A stretch of 64,000 bases of DNA, from assembly GCA_963734055.1 (NCBI GenBank), contig CAVTFQ010000002.1, positions 868,001 through 932,000 on the forward strand, given 5' to 3'. Made by a program: the position numbers and the translations under genes. This DNA is from CAIWHR01 sp963734055. GTDB lineage: Bacteria > Pseudomonadota > Gammaproteobacteria > Burkholderiales > Casimicrobiaceae. This document shows positions 56,426 through 64,000 of the stretch, one piece after another (within the stretch, counting starts at the first letter, position 1; each line of letters starts with the position of its first letter). The notes under the pieces were generated by a model, which had not been told where the DNA came from, made no database searches, and worked only from the letters and a program-made list of their open reading frames with translations.

Positions 56426-57051
56426 CAGTCCAGGTAACGGGGTGGGTCGGGATCGAGCGCCCAGTCCCGCTCGGGCTTCGGCACCTTCTTCATCCAGGCG
56501 CGGACGAGCGCGACGTGCTCCCGCTCCTCGGCCCGCAGCTCGCGCGCCGCCTCGCGCACGGCCTTGCTGGTCGCGATTCGCGCGAGCTCGGCGAAGAACC
56601 GCTCGGCGCGCTCCTCCGCCGCGAGCGCGAGCCGGAGCGCGTGCCAGGGCTGCATCAGGTAGTGGACCTCGTCGCCGGGCGTCGTCTCGGGTCCCTCGTA
56701 GCCCGGCCAACTGCCGTCGCGCGCGGTGACCGGCGGCGCTTCGGACCAGCCCATCGTCGCCATGATCTCGTCGGCGTGCTTGGTCTCGTAGTTCGCCATC
56801 GTCCGGAACATCGCGGCGACCTCGCGGTTGTTGTGCATCTCCATCGCGTCGGCGAAGTCCGAGTAGCGCTGCGCGGCCTCGATCTCCATCTCCCACGCCT
56901 GCGCCATGAAGTCGGTGAGCGTGCGTGGCGCGACAACGGCGGGCGTCCCTGCTGCCGCAGCTTTCGATGCGCCGGATTTCTTCGGCGCCGCCCTCTTCGC
57001 CGCCGGTTTCTTCGCCACGCTACGGGTCCTCGCGGCCGTCTTGATGGTCAT
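56425..57051 (-). CDS. Ferritin-like / rubrerythrin-type di-iron protein
   Basis: 208 residues: a basic, Ala/Lys-rich N-terminal 45-residue extension (AKKPAAKRAAPKKSGASKAA), then a four-helix ferritin-like domain with EMEIEAAQRYSDFADAME, ANYETKHADEIMA, ALAAEERAERFFAELA and REHVALVRAW. The E...ExxH pairs fit a di-iron site. There is no rubredoxin domain. Such proteins reduce peroxide or oxygen, so it may guard the oxygen-sensitive KorAB, ferredoxin and benzoyl-CoA reductase; inferred from context. Coupled to korB by an ATGA overlap. Confidence 0.85.
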   Translation of the reverse strand: MTIKTAARTRSVAKKPAAKRAAPKKSGASKAAAAGTPAVVAPRTLTDFMAQAWEMEIEAAQRYSDFADAMEMHNNREVAAMFRTMANYETKHADEIMATMGWSEAPPVTARDGSWPGYEGPETTPGDEVHYLMQPWHALRLALAAEERAERFFAELARIATSKAVREAARELRAEEREHVALVRAWMKKVPKPERDWALDPDPPRYLD

Positions 57052-57884
57052 GTCTCGAACTCCGCTTCCAGGTCTTCGACGGTGCGCTTGGCGGTGCCCG
57101 CGACCGCCGGATAGGGACGACGGCTGCCCGCGTAGAGCACGCCGATGTTGAAGCCGTCGTCGGTCATGATCCGCCGCGCGGCGCGCGCGGGATCGTCGGT
57201 GGCAGTGACCGGCGCCGGATGCGCGAGCTGCTTCCATTCCCGCTGCTCCGGGCGGAACGTGACGCACGGCGAGAGCACCTCGACGAAGGCGAAGCCGGGA
57301 TGGCGGATTGCCTGGGCGATGATCTCGGCGGTCCCGTTCGGGTCGCCGGCGAAGGCGCGCGCGACGAAGTTGGCGCCCGACGCGAGCGCGATGACGAGCG
57401 GGTGGAACGAGCGGACGCCGGTGCCCCCGGGCGAGAGCTTCGAATCCCAGTCCGGCTCCGTCGTCGGCGACGGCTGTCCCTTCGTCATCCCGTACACGTG
57501 GTTGTCCATCACGATGTACGTCATGTCGACGTTGCGCCGGCACGCGTGCAGGAAATGGTTGCCGCCGATCGAGTAGCCGTCGCCGTCGCCGCCGGTGACG
57601 ATCACCGTCAGGTCGGGACGCGCGACCTTGAGCCCGGTCGCCGCCGCGAGCGCGCGGCCGTGCACGCCATGGAAGCCGTAGCACGTCGTGTAGGCGGGGA
57701 TGCGCGACGAGCAGCCGATGCCCGAGACGACCGCAACGCGCTCGGGCGGCGTGCCGATCTTCGCCAGGGCTTTCGTGAGCGACGACAGCACCGAGTAGTC
57801 GCCGCAGCCGGGACACCAGATCGGCTTGTAGCTCGACTTGTACGCCGCGGCGGTCAGCGGCGGGGGAGGGGCGAGGTCGTTCAC
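57048..57884 (-). CDS. korB: 2-oxoacid:ferredoxin oxidoreductase beta subunit (KorB)
   Basis: TPP-binding subunit, 278 residues, start GTG 57884 overlapping korA by four bases. Residues WCPGCGDYSVLSSL and GIGCSSRIP provide Cys for a [4Fe-4S] cluster, and TGGDGDGYSIGGNHFLHACRRN plus DNHVYGMTKGQPSPT form the TPP/Mg site. With KorA it oxidises 2-oxoglutarate (or another 2-oxoacid) to reduce ferredoxin, the electron donor for ATP-dependent benzoyl-CoA reductase in Thauera. Context next to had-oah-dch-bcrC supports that role strongly. Confidence 0.92.
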   Translation of the reverse strand: MNDLAPPPPLTAAAYKSSYKPIWCPGCGDYSVLSSLTKALAKIGTPPERVAVVSGIGCSSRIPAYTTCYGFHGVHGRALAAATGLKVARPDLTVIVTGGDGDGYSIGGNHFLHACRRNVDMTYIVMDNHVYGMTKGQPSPTTEPDWDSKLSPGGTGVRSFHPLVIALASGANFVARAFAGDPNGTAEIIAQAIRHPGFAFVEVLSPCVTFRPEQREWKQLAHPAPVTATDDPARAARRIMTDDGFNIGVLYAGSRRPYPAVAGTAKRTVEDLEAEFET

Positions 57885-59668
57885 GCGGCGATCTCCTCTG
57901 GCCGGGCCCACCTCACGATCGCCTTCGTCACCTCGCCCGGACGCAGCGGCAGCGGTCCCGGCCGGTGATAGCCGTCCGCGGTGCCGGGCAAGTCGTAGAC
58001 GGAGCGCAGGTAGCGCAACAGCTGCCCGCCGTGGTTCTGCTCGACGACGAGGATGCGCGAGACGCCCTTGAGCGCGGCTGCCATCGCCTCCGGGCGCGCC
58101 GGGGCCAGCAACCGGATCGCGATCAGCCGCGCCTTCACGCCTTGCGCGGCGGCGCGCGCGACCGCCTCGCGCACCGCGGCCGTGACCGAGCCGAACGTGA
58201 TCACCGCGAGCTCGCCTTCGCCCTCGACGTCGGCCCACGAGCTTCCGTAGTCGTGCCGCGCGAGCTTCCGGTCGCGCTTGTCGAGCTGCAGCGCATGGTC
58301 ACGCGCGCCGCTGCTCGGAATGCCGCCTTCGGTGTGCTCGAGGCCGTCGGCCGTATAGACGACGCCGGGCGTTCCGGGAACGGCCATCGGCGAGATGCCC
58401 GACGGCGTGTTCGCATAGCGCTTGTAGTCCGGCGTGTTCGCCTCGGCGATGAGCCGCCTGCCGGGGAACGCGACGTCGGCCGGCCGGTCGACGATCGCGC
58501 GCGACTGGCCCATGAACTGGTCCGAGAGCACGATCGCCGGAGCCTGCAGCGTCTCGGCCAGCGTCACCGCCCATTGCGTCGTCGCGAGGCAGTCGGAGAT
58601 CGACGTCGGCGCGAGCACGAGGCGCGGCGCGTCGCCGTGCAGCCCCGCGACCGCGAACGAGAGATCGCTCTGTTCGCTCTTCGCCGGAATGCCGGTCGAT
58701 GGGCCGCCGCGCATCACGTCGACGACGACGATCGGGATCTCCGCGCTGACGGCGAGCCCGATGCCCTCCGTCATCAGCGCGAGGCCGGGCCCCGCCGTTG
58801 CGGTGAGCGACGGGACGCCGCCGTAGGAGGCGCCGATGATCATGTTGACCGAAGCGAGCTCGTCTTCCGCCTGCAGGAGCGTCCCGCCGACCTTGGTCAA
58901 CGCGGGGGCCATCCACTCGAGCAGCTCGGTCGCGGGCGTGATCGGATACGCCGCGACGAAGCGCACGCCGCCGCGGATCGCGCCGAAGCCCGCGGCCTCG
59001 TTGCCGCTGATCTGCCAGCGCTTGCGCAGAGTGCCGGTCACGGGGGGAAGCGCGCGCACGCCGTCGATGCCTGCCGCGGCTGCGATGCCGGCCGCGAGCG
59101 CGGCAAGGTTCGCGCGGAGCGCGTCCTCGGCGCGCTTCCACGACGCCCGCACCGCGGCCTCGAGGGCCGCGGCGGGAATGCCCGCCAGCGTCCCGGCGAC
59201 CCCGAGCGCGACCATGTTCGTCCAGCTTCCGGGAATGCCTTTCGCGGTCTTCTTGAGCGGCCGCGTGACGTAACGCGCGCCGCCCGCCCGGAACACGTCG
59301 GGCAGCTCACCTTCGTCGGGGTCGCCCACGATCACGCTGTGGGCGCCGAGGGGTATCTCGTCGGCGAAGCGGTGGACGTTCTGCCAGTCGATCGCGAGCA
59401 GCACGTCGAACGCGTCGTCGAGCGTCGCGATCGGGGCGTGACCGATCCGCACGAGTGCGGCGGCCTCGCCGCCGCGGATCTGCGGGCCGCTCGTGCGGAC
59501 CATGAGTCCGTAGAGGCCGGCGCGCGCCGCCGCATCGAGCAGGAGCGTGCCGGCGGTCATCACGCCGCTGCCGCCGCTCCCCGCGAGCGCCATCGAAAGG
59601 CTCGCGGATGACCTGGCCGCGGCCGCGGCGACGGACGCGCGCGGCGCCGTGTGTGGGGTGGCTCGCAC
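57881..59668 (-). CDS. korA: 2-oxoacid:ferredoxin oxidoreductase fused gamma-alpha subunit (KorA)
   Basis: 595 residues combining an N-terminal gamma domain (MALAGSGGSGVMTAGTLLLDAAARAG; RTSGPQIRGGEAAALVRIG) and a C-terminal alpha domain (FVAAYPITPATELLEWMAP; QAEDELASVNMIIGASYGG; SEQSDLSFAVAGLHGDAPRLVLAPT). GTG 59668 is preceded by AAGGAG six bases away, a decisive start; longer readings cross the promoter region. First gene of korA-korB-rubrerythrin-ridA-SDR. A -10-like TTTACT at 59695-59700 and the FNR-type box at 59723-59736 stand at class II spacing. Confidence 0.92.
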   Translation of the reverse strand: MRATPHTAPRASVAAAAARSSASLSMALAGSGGSGVMTAGTLLLDAAARAGLYGLMVRTSGPQIRGGEAAALVRIGHAPIATLDDAFDVLLAIDWQNVHRFADEIPLGAHSVIVGDPDEGELPDVFRAGGARYVTRPLKKTAKGIPGSWTNMVALGVAGTLAGIPAAALEAAVRASWKRAEDALRANLAALAAGIAAAAGIDGVRALPPVTGTLRKRWQISGNEAAGFGAIRGGVRFVAAYPITPATELLEWMAPALTKVGGTLLQAEDELASVNMIIGASYGGVPSLTATAGPGLALMTEGIGLAVSAEIPIVVVDVMRGGPSTGIPAKSEQSDLSFAVAGLHGDAPRLVLAPTSISDCLATTQWAVTLAETLQAPAIVLSDQFMGQSRAIVDRPADVAFPGRRLIAEANTPDYKRYANTPSGISPMAVPGTPGVVYTADGLEHTEGGIPSSGARDHALQLDKRDRKLARHDYGSSWADVEGEGELAVITFGSVTAAVREAVARAAAQGVKARLIAIRLLAPARPEAMAAALKGVSRILVVEQNHGGQLLRYLRSVYDLPGTADGYHRPGPLPLRPGEVTKAIVRWARPEEIAA

Positions 59669-59694
59669 CTCTATCTCCTTCGTTCGATTCGCGC

Positions 59695-59736
59695 AGTAAA
59701 CCGGCTTCGCGCGCCACCGCAGTTGACGCAGATCAA
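59695..59736. promoter_or_regulatory. Bidirectional FNR/AcpR-type site between korA and had
   Basis: TTGACGCAGATCAA at 59723-59736 matches TTGAT-N4-ATCAA with one mismatch. Leftward, TTTACT (59695-59700) gives a start near 59688, exactly 41.5 bases from the box centre and 20 bases before korA. Rightward, a weak CAAGAT (59759-59764) gives a start near 59771 at the same distance. Azoarcus uses the FNR-like AcpR for its anaerobic benzoate genes; the regulator here is not in the window. Confidence 0.7.
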
Positions 59737-59780
59737 AGCGTCGGCGATCGCGCCGCCGCAAGATGATTTTGCACGAAACC

Positions 59781-59802
59781 GGTATTATGGTACTGTAATA
59801 CC
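59781..59802. promoter_or_regulatory. Inverted repeat in the had leader, possible operator
   Basis: Perfect 7-bp arms GGTATTA and TAATACC flank TGGTACTG, located about 10-30 bases after the predicted had transcription start. Position and symmetry fit a repressor operator, distinct from the FNR-type site, and it does not match the TGCA-N6-TGCA pattern near boxR. Confidence 0.5.
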
Positions 59803-59873
59803 ACAATAGCGGAAAGGCCGCTCGTCCACCCGGCGGGCCCCGCCGGTTCGGCAATACTCGAGGAGACCTCGCG

Positions 59874-60944
59874 ATGAGCATCGAAGCCCGCCGCTGGCTG
59901 ATGACCGGCGTCAAGGCGCCGCTCGAGCGCGCCGCCTTCACCGCCGAGCCGGGGCCTGGCGAAGTCGTCGTGGCGATCGCCGGGTGCGGCGTCTGCCACA
60001 CCGACCTCGGCTACTACTACGACGGCGTGCGGACGAACCACCCGCTGCCCCTCGCCCTCGGCCACGAGATCAGCGGCCGGGTCGTGGCGACCGGCGCGGG
60101 TGCCGAAGGATGGAAGGGCAAGGCGGTCATCGTGCCCGCCGTGCTGCCCTGCGGCGAATGCGACCTCTGCCAGCGGGGTCTTGCGCCGATCTGCCGCCGC
60201 CAGAAGATGCCCGGCAACGACATCCAGGGCGGCTTCGCGTCGCACATCGTCGTTCCCGCTCGCGGACTCTGCGAAGTCGACGAGAGACGGCTCGCGAAAG
60301 CCGGCCTCGCGCTCGCCGACGTCTCGATCGTCGCCGATGCGCTCACGACGCCCTACCAGGCGGTGCGCCGCGCGGGCGTGGCACCCGGCAGTCTCGCCAT
60401 CGTCGTCGGCGCGGGCGGCGTCGGCGGCTACTGCGTCCAGGTCGCGCGTGCGTTCGGCGCCACGGTCGTCGCGATCGACGTCGACGAGGACAAGCTCGAG
60501 TCGATCTCGCATCACGGCGCGGCGCTCACGCTCGACGCCCGGGCACTCGACGGCAAGGCGATGAAGGCGGCGATCGGCAACTTCGCGAAGCAGAACGGGC
60601 TGCCGTCGACCGAGTGGTTCATCTTCGAATGCTCGGGCACCGCGACGGGGCAGCTGACCGCATATGGATTGCTCGTTCACGGCGCCACGCTGTCGGTCGT
60701 CGGCTTCACGATGGACAAGGTCGAGGTCCGGCTTTCGAACCTGATGGCGTTCGACGCCCGCGCGATCGGCAACTGGGGCTGCCCGCCCGAGTACTACCCC
60801 GCCGCGCTCGACCTCGTGCTCGACGGCAAGGTCGCGATCAAGCCGTTCGTCGAAGCGCATCCGCTCGACGACATCAACCGGATCTTCGAGGCTGTCCACC
60901 ACCGCGACATCAAGCGCCGCGTGGTCCTGACGCCGCAGCATTGA
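59874..60944 (+). CDS. had: 6-hydroxycyclohex-1-ene-1-carbonyl-CoA dehydrogenase
   Basis: Zinc-type medium-chain dehydrogenase (356 residues) that oxidises the hydroxyl formed by Dch to the 6-oxo compound with NAD+. Family features are GCGVCHTDLGYYYDGVRTN (catalytic Zn Cys), GHEISGRVV, the structural Zn site CGECDLCQRGLAPIC, and the Rossmann motif VGAGGVGGYCVQVARAFG with an Asp (AIDVDEDK) for NAD. The C-terminal HPLDDINRIFEAVHHRDIKRR is typical. Identification as Had rather than another dehydrogenase rests on the neighbours oah, dch and bcrC, which fit precisely. Confidence 0.92.
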   Translation: MSIEARRWLMTGVKAPLERAAFTAEPGPGEVVVAIAGCGVCHTDLGYYYDGVRTNHPLPLALGHEISGRVVATGAGAEGWKGKAVIVPAVLPCGECDLCQRGLAPICRRQKMPGNDIQGGFASHIVVPARGLCEVDERRLAKAGLALADVSIVADALTTPYQAVRRAGVAPGSLAIVVGAGGVGGYCVQVARAFGATVVAIDVDEDKLESISHHGAALTLDARALDGKAMKAAIGNFAKQNGLPSTEWFIFECSGTATGQLTAYGLLVHGATLSVVGFTMDKVEVRLSNLMAFDARAIGNWGCPPEYYPAALDLVLDGKVAIKPFVEAHPLDDINRIFEAVHHRDIKRRVVLTPQH

Positions 60945-60955
60945 CGGAGACAGAC

Positions 60956-62086
60956 ATGAACGCGCCCGATTCCCTCACCGCCCGCCGCGAATTCAAGGGT
61001 CACGACCTCGTCGACGACATCGCGAAGCCGGGCATCCGCTACGAGAAGCGGCCCGCGAAGCTTCCCGACGGCACCGTCGCCGAAGGCCTCTACAACGCAT
61101 GGATCACGCTCGACAACCCGACGCAGTTCAACTCGTACACGACCGACATGGTCAAGGGCGTCATCCTCGCGTTCCGTGCCGCGTCGAACGCGCGCGACGT
61201 GAACTGCGTCGTGTTCACGGGGGCCGGCGACAAGGCGTTCTGCACCGGCGGCAACACGAAGGAGTACGCCGAGTACTACGCGGGGCAGCCGCAGGAATAC
61301 CGGCAGTACATGCGCCTCTTCAACGACATGGTCTCGGCGATCCTCGCCTGCGACAAGCCGGTCATCTGCCGCGTGAACGGGATGCGGATCGGCGGCGGCC
61401 AGGAGATCGGGATGGCGTGCGACTTCTCCGTCGCGCAGGACCTCGCGCGCTTCGGCCAGGCAGGCCCCAAGCACGGCTCCGCGCCGATCGGCGGCGCGAC
61501 CGATTTCCTGCCGGTGATCGCGGGCGCCGAGCGGTCGATGGCCGCATGCGTGCTGTGCGAGCCGTTCTCCGCCCACAAGGCGTACTGGATGGGCGTGCTC
61601 TCGGAGCTCGTGCCGGGACTCAAGGTCGACGGCCGTTACGTCGCCAATCCGCTGGTCGAGACGCAGCGGATGACCGACGAGTTCGGCCGCTTCGTGTTCG
61701 GCGAGCCCAAGACCGGCGACGCGCTGAAGGAGGGCAAGGCGCTCCTCGCACGCGGCAGCGTCGACCTCTCCGCGCTCGACGCGAAGGTCGACGAGCTCTG
61801 CGCGAAGATGCTGCTGACGTTCCCCGATTGCACGACGAAGACGCTCGAGGAGCTACGCAAGCCGAAGCTCGACGCCTGGAACCGCAACAAGGAGAACTCG
61901 CGCGCGTGGCTCGCGCTCAACATGATGACCGAAGCCCGCGCCGGCTTCACCGCGTTCAACGAGGGCGGCAAGGACGATCGCGAGGTCGACTTCGTGCTCC
62001 TCCGGCAGAAGCTCGCGGCCGGGGAGAGCTGGGTCGGGCCGCTGCACGACTCGATCCAGCCCCGGAACAGGCGCAAGGCGCCGTGA
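60956..62086 (+). CDS. oah: 6-oxocyclohex-1-ene-1-carbonyl-CoA hydrolase
   Basis: Crotonase-superfamily ring hydrolase (376 residues) that adds water and opens the ring to 3-hydroxypimelyl-CoA. Distinctive features are the N-terminal FKGHDLVDDIAKPGIRYEKR, YNAWITLDNPTQFNSYTTDM, FTGAGDKAFCTGGNTKEYAEYYAG, CRVNGMRIGGGQEIGMACDF and GPKHGSAPIGGATDFLP. The length is much greater than a simple hydratase and the sequence pattern is that of Oah/BzdY. It starts 11 bases after had and overlaps dch by four bases. Confidence 0.95.
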   Translation: MNAPDSLTARREFKGHDLVDDIAKPGIRYEKRPAKLPDGTVAEGLYNAWITLDNPTQFNSYTTDMVKGVILAFRAASNARDVNCVVFTGAGDKAFCTGGNTKEYAEYYAGQPQEYRQYMRLFNDMVSAILACDKPVICRVNGMRIGGGQEIGMACDFSVAQDLARFGQAGPKHGSAPIGGATDFLPVIAGAERSMAACVLCEPFSAHKAYWMGVLSELVPGLKVDGRYVANPLVETQRMTDEFGRFVFGEPKTGDALKEGKALLARGSVDLSALDAKVDELCAKMLLTFPDCTTKTLEELRKPKLDAWNRNKENSRAWLALNMMTEARAGFTAFNEGGKDDREVDFVLLRQKLAAGESWVGPLHDSIQPRNRRKAP

Positions 62087-62856
62087 CCGCCGAATCTCCG
62101 CTCAAGGACCGGCTCGAGCGCGACGGCGCGCTCTTGCGCCTCACGCTCGCCCGGCCGAAAGCGAACCTCGTCGATGCCGCGATGATCGCGGCCTTGCACG
62201 GCGCGTTCGTGGCCTATGGGGGCAGGAACGGTCTGCGCGGGGTCGTGCTCGACGCGGAAGGACCGCACTTCAGCTTCGGCGCCAGCGTCGAGGAACACCT
62301 GCCCGACCGCTGCGCGGCGATGCTCTCGTCGCTCCACGCGCTGATCGTCGCGATGATCGAGTTCCCGGCGCCGATTCTCGTCGTCGTCCGCGGGCAGTGC
62401 CTGGGAGGTGGGTTGGAACTGGCGCTCGCCGGCAGCGCGATCTTCGCGGCGCCCGATGCGCAGTTCGGCCAGCCGGAGTTGAAGCTCGGCGTGTTCGCGC
62501 CGGCAGCGTCGGTGCTGCTGCCGTACCGGGTGAACCAGGCTGCGGCCGAGGACCTGCTCTTCTCGGGCCGCTCGCTCGGTGCCGCCGAAGCGAAAGACAT
62601 CGGGCTCGTGCAGACAGTGTTCGACGACCCGGAAGCGGCAGCGCTCGCTTACTTCGACCAGCACCTCGCCGGCAAGAGCGCCGCATCGCTTGCATCGGCC
62701 ATCGCAGCGGCACGCGGCGCTATGATCCGCGACGTCCGTCATCGCCTGGCGGAAGTCGAGCGTCTGTATCTCGACCGCCTCATGTCCACGCGCGATGCGA
62801 ACGAAGGCCTGCTCGCGTTCCTCGCGAAGCGCAAACCGAACTGGGAGCATCGCTGA
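62083..62856 (+). CDS. dch: Cyclohexa-1,5-diene-1-carbonyl-CoA hydratase
   Basis: 257-residue crotonase-fold hydratase that adds water to the dienoyl-CoA made by benzoyl-CoA reductase. It shows RLTLARPKANLVDAAMIAAL, SFGASVEEHLPDRCAAMLSSLHALI, VRGQCLGGGLELALAGS and FGQPELKLGVFAPAASVLLP. GTG 62083 overlaps the oah stop (GTGA), and its own stop overlaps the bcrC ATG by one base, so had-oah-dch-bcrC is one coupled operon. Confidence 0.93.
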   Translation: MTAESPLKDRLERDGALLRLTLARPKANLVDAAMIAALHGAFVAYGGRNGLRGVVLDAEGPHFSFGASVEEHLPDRCAAMLSSLHALIVAMIEFPAPILVVVRGQCLGGGLELALAGSAIFAAPDAQFGQPELKLGVFAPAASVLLPYRVNQAAAEDLLFSGRSLGAAEAKDIGLVQTVFDDPEAAALAYFDQHLAGKSAASLASAIAAARGAMIRDVRHRLAEVERLYLDRLMSTRDANEGLLAFLAKRKPNWEHR

Positions 62857-64000
62857 TGCCCGAGACTCCTGCTGTCGTTAGGATCGTCGAACGCTGCCAG
62901 GCGCTGTTCGAGGATCTCGATTTCAATGCCGTCAAGCAATGGAAGGCCGCAGCGCCCGGGCGCAAGGCGATCGGCTATCTGCCCGTCTACGTGCCGCGCG
63001 AGCTGATCCACGCCGCGGGCATGCTTTCCGTCGGCATCCTCGGCGGCGGCGACCAGATCGAGGTGATCCAGGGCGATGCCTACTATCAGAGCTACATCTG
63101 CCGGATTCCGCGCTCGACGATCGAGCTCGGGCTGACCGGACGGCTCGACTGCCTCGACGGCGTGCTGTTCCCGTCGATCTGCGACGTGATCCGCAACCTG
63201 TCCGGGATGTGGCAGATGCTGTTCAAGGACAAGTACGTCAAGTATTTCGACGTGCCGCAGAACTACATCGATTCGATCGGCGGCGCGTTCTACATCAGCG
63301 AGCTCGAGATCCTGCGCGAGGACCTCGGCAAGTTGCGCGGCAAGCCGGTCACCGACGCCGAGCTGAACGCGTCGATTCGCGTCTTCAACGAGAACCGCGC
63401 CGCGATCCGCGACTTGTATGCGTACCGCGCGGAGAAGCCGTGGCAGGCGCCGACGTCCGAGGTCTACCTGGTGCTGCGCGCCGGCATGGTGCTGCCGCCG
63501 GAGGAACACACAACGCTCGTCCGCGAATACATCGCGGCCGCTGACGCGCTGCCGCGGCCGAAGCGCGACAATGCCCGCGTCGTGCTGACCGGCGCGTTCT
63601 GCGAGCAGCCGCCCCTCGGACTCATCAAGTCGATCGAGATGGCGGGCTGCTACATCGTCGACGACGACTTCATGCTGGTGACGCGCTGGCTCCTGGACGA
63701 CGTCCCCGCCGACGGCAACCCGCTGGAGGAGCTATCGAAGGCGTTTCTCCACCGCTCGGCGACCACCGCCGCCAAGTACGAGACCACGCGCGAGGAAAAG
63801 GGCGTGTTCCTGCTGAAACAGGTCAAGACCCGGGGCGCCGAGGGCGTCATCTTCGCCGCACCGTCGTTCTGCGACCCCGCGCTGCTCGAGCGGCCGATGC
63901 TGCAGGACGTGCTCGCGAAGCACAAGGTGCCCTATACCGCCTTCAAGTACGCGGAGAACACGGGGCAGATGGCCCCGATCCGCGAGCAGGCGGGAACGTT
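62856..64000 (+). CDS. bcrC: Benzoyl-CoA reductase subunit C (ATP-dependent type), 3' end cut
   Basis: Subunit of the class I benzoyl-CoA reductase, which drives two-electron ring reduction with ferredoxin and two ATP. ATG 62856 opens a frame that stays open to the window end (381 codons), close to the full length of known BcrC. The sequence is that of the 2-hydroxyglutaryl-CoA dehydratase D-component family: GYLPVYVPRELIHAAGMLSVGILGGGDQIE, QGDAYYQSYICRIPRSTIELGL, FPSICDVIRNLSGMWQ, and late EGVIFAAPSFCDPALLERPML with YTAFKYAENTGQM. Several Cys are candidate cluster ligands. bcrB, bcrA and bcrD are expected just downstream. Confidence 0.94.
   Translation, partial: MPETPAVVRIVERCQALFEDLDFNAVKQWKAAAPGRKAIGYLPVYVPRELIHAAGMLSVGILGGGDQIEVIQGDAYYQSYICRIPRSTIELGLTGRLDCLDGVLFPSICDVIRNLSGMWQMLFKDKYVKYFDVPQNYIDSIGGAFYISELEILREDLGKLRGKPVTDAELNASIRVFNENRAAIRDLYAYRAEKPWQAPTSEVYLVLRAGMVLPPEEHTTLVREYIAAADALPRPKRDNARVVLTGAFCEQPPLGLIKSIEMAGCYIVDDDFMLVTRWLLDDVPADGNPLEELSKAFLHRSATTAAKYETTREEKGVFLLKQVKTRGAEGVIFAAPSFCDPALLERPMLQDVLAKHKVPYTAFKYAENTGQMAPIREQAGT

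Noticed and set aside
57881..60001. Longer KorA starting inside the had gene
   Set aside because: The extension crosses the promoter and FNR-type site; GTG 59668 has an ideal ribosome-binding site.

Overview
The window is a GC-rich, densely coding chromosomal segment from a betaproteobacterium, most likely of the Rhodocyclales/Burkholderiales type. The clues are trmD-rplS, an rsmI-lpoA-yraN-phosphoheptose isomerase-BON lipoprotein cluster, the ureDABCEFG order followed by urtABCDE, a box cluster with BoxR, and a Thauera-like benzoyl-CoA reductase cluster. No tRNA, rRNA, CRISPR array, prophage or transposase was recognised. Short dispersed palindromic repeats are common.

Layout. 1-3059: end of trmD, rplS, and an unusual J-like/RDD/TPR membrane protein. 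3056-8354: a permease, heptose adenylyltransferase, and the envelope cluster (BON lipoprotein, phosphoheptose isomerase, yraN, lpoA) divergent from rsmI. 8397-19388: a nitrogen-scavenging island of urease (ureDABCEFG) and urea ABC transporter (urtABCDE), with a candidate sigma-54 promoter before urtA. 19906-21303: hemN behind an FNR-type box. 21813-31861: a secreted repeat protein, a very large two-domain cyclase/ATPase/TPR regulator, and stress or envelope genes (CBS, thioredoxin-like, slipin, NfeD, hemerythrin).

32030-47992 is the aerobic benzoate module. A leftward operon boxR-boxC-boxB-boxA-hemerythrin diverges from a long rightward operon holding a DUF4863 protein, benzoate-CoA ligase, a five-gene branched-chain-type ABC transporter (probably for aromatic acids), a hydrolase, a thioesterase, a DUF1015 protein and a VOC protein. 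48101-55134 holds two small envelope proteins, an M1 peptidase, a second class III cyclase, a GST and an Old Yellow Enzyme.

55288-64000 is the anaerobic benzoyl-CoA module. korA-korB-rubrerythrin-ridA-SDR run leftward, and had-oah-dch-bcrC run rightward off the window edge. One FNR-type site between korA and had sits at about -41.5 for both directions. KorAB would reduce the ferredoxin that drives benzoyl-CoA reductase, and Dch, Had and Oah process the dienoyl-CoA product. The ligase and transporter of the aerobic module can feed both routes, so the segment encodes an oxygen-dependent choice between two benzoyl-CoA pathways. BoxD, the other Bcr subunits and the lower beta-oxidation genes are not inside the window.

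Four genes (ureF, urtB, a hemerythrin gene and a GST gene) are interrupted by single-base frameshifts, ureF by two, while coding potential continues in another frame. This pattern suggests sequence indel errors more than decay, but that cannot be settled here.
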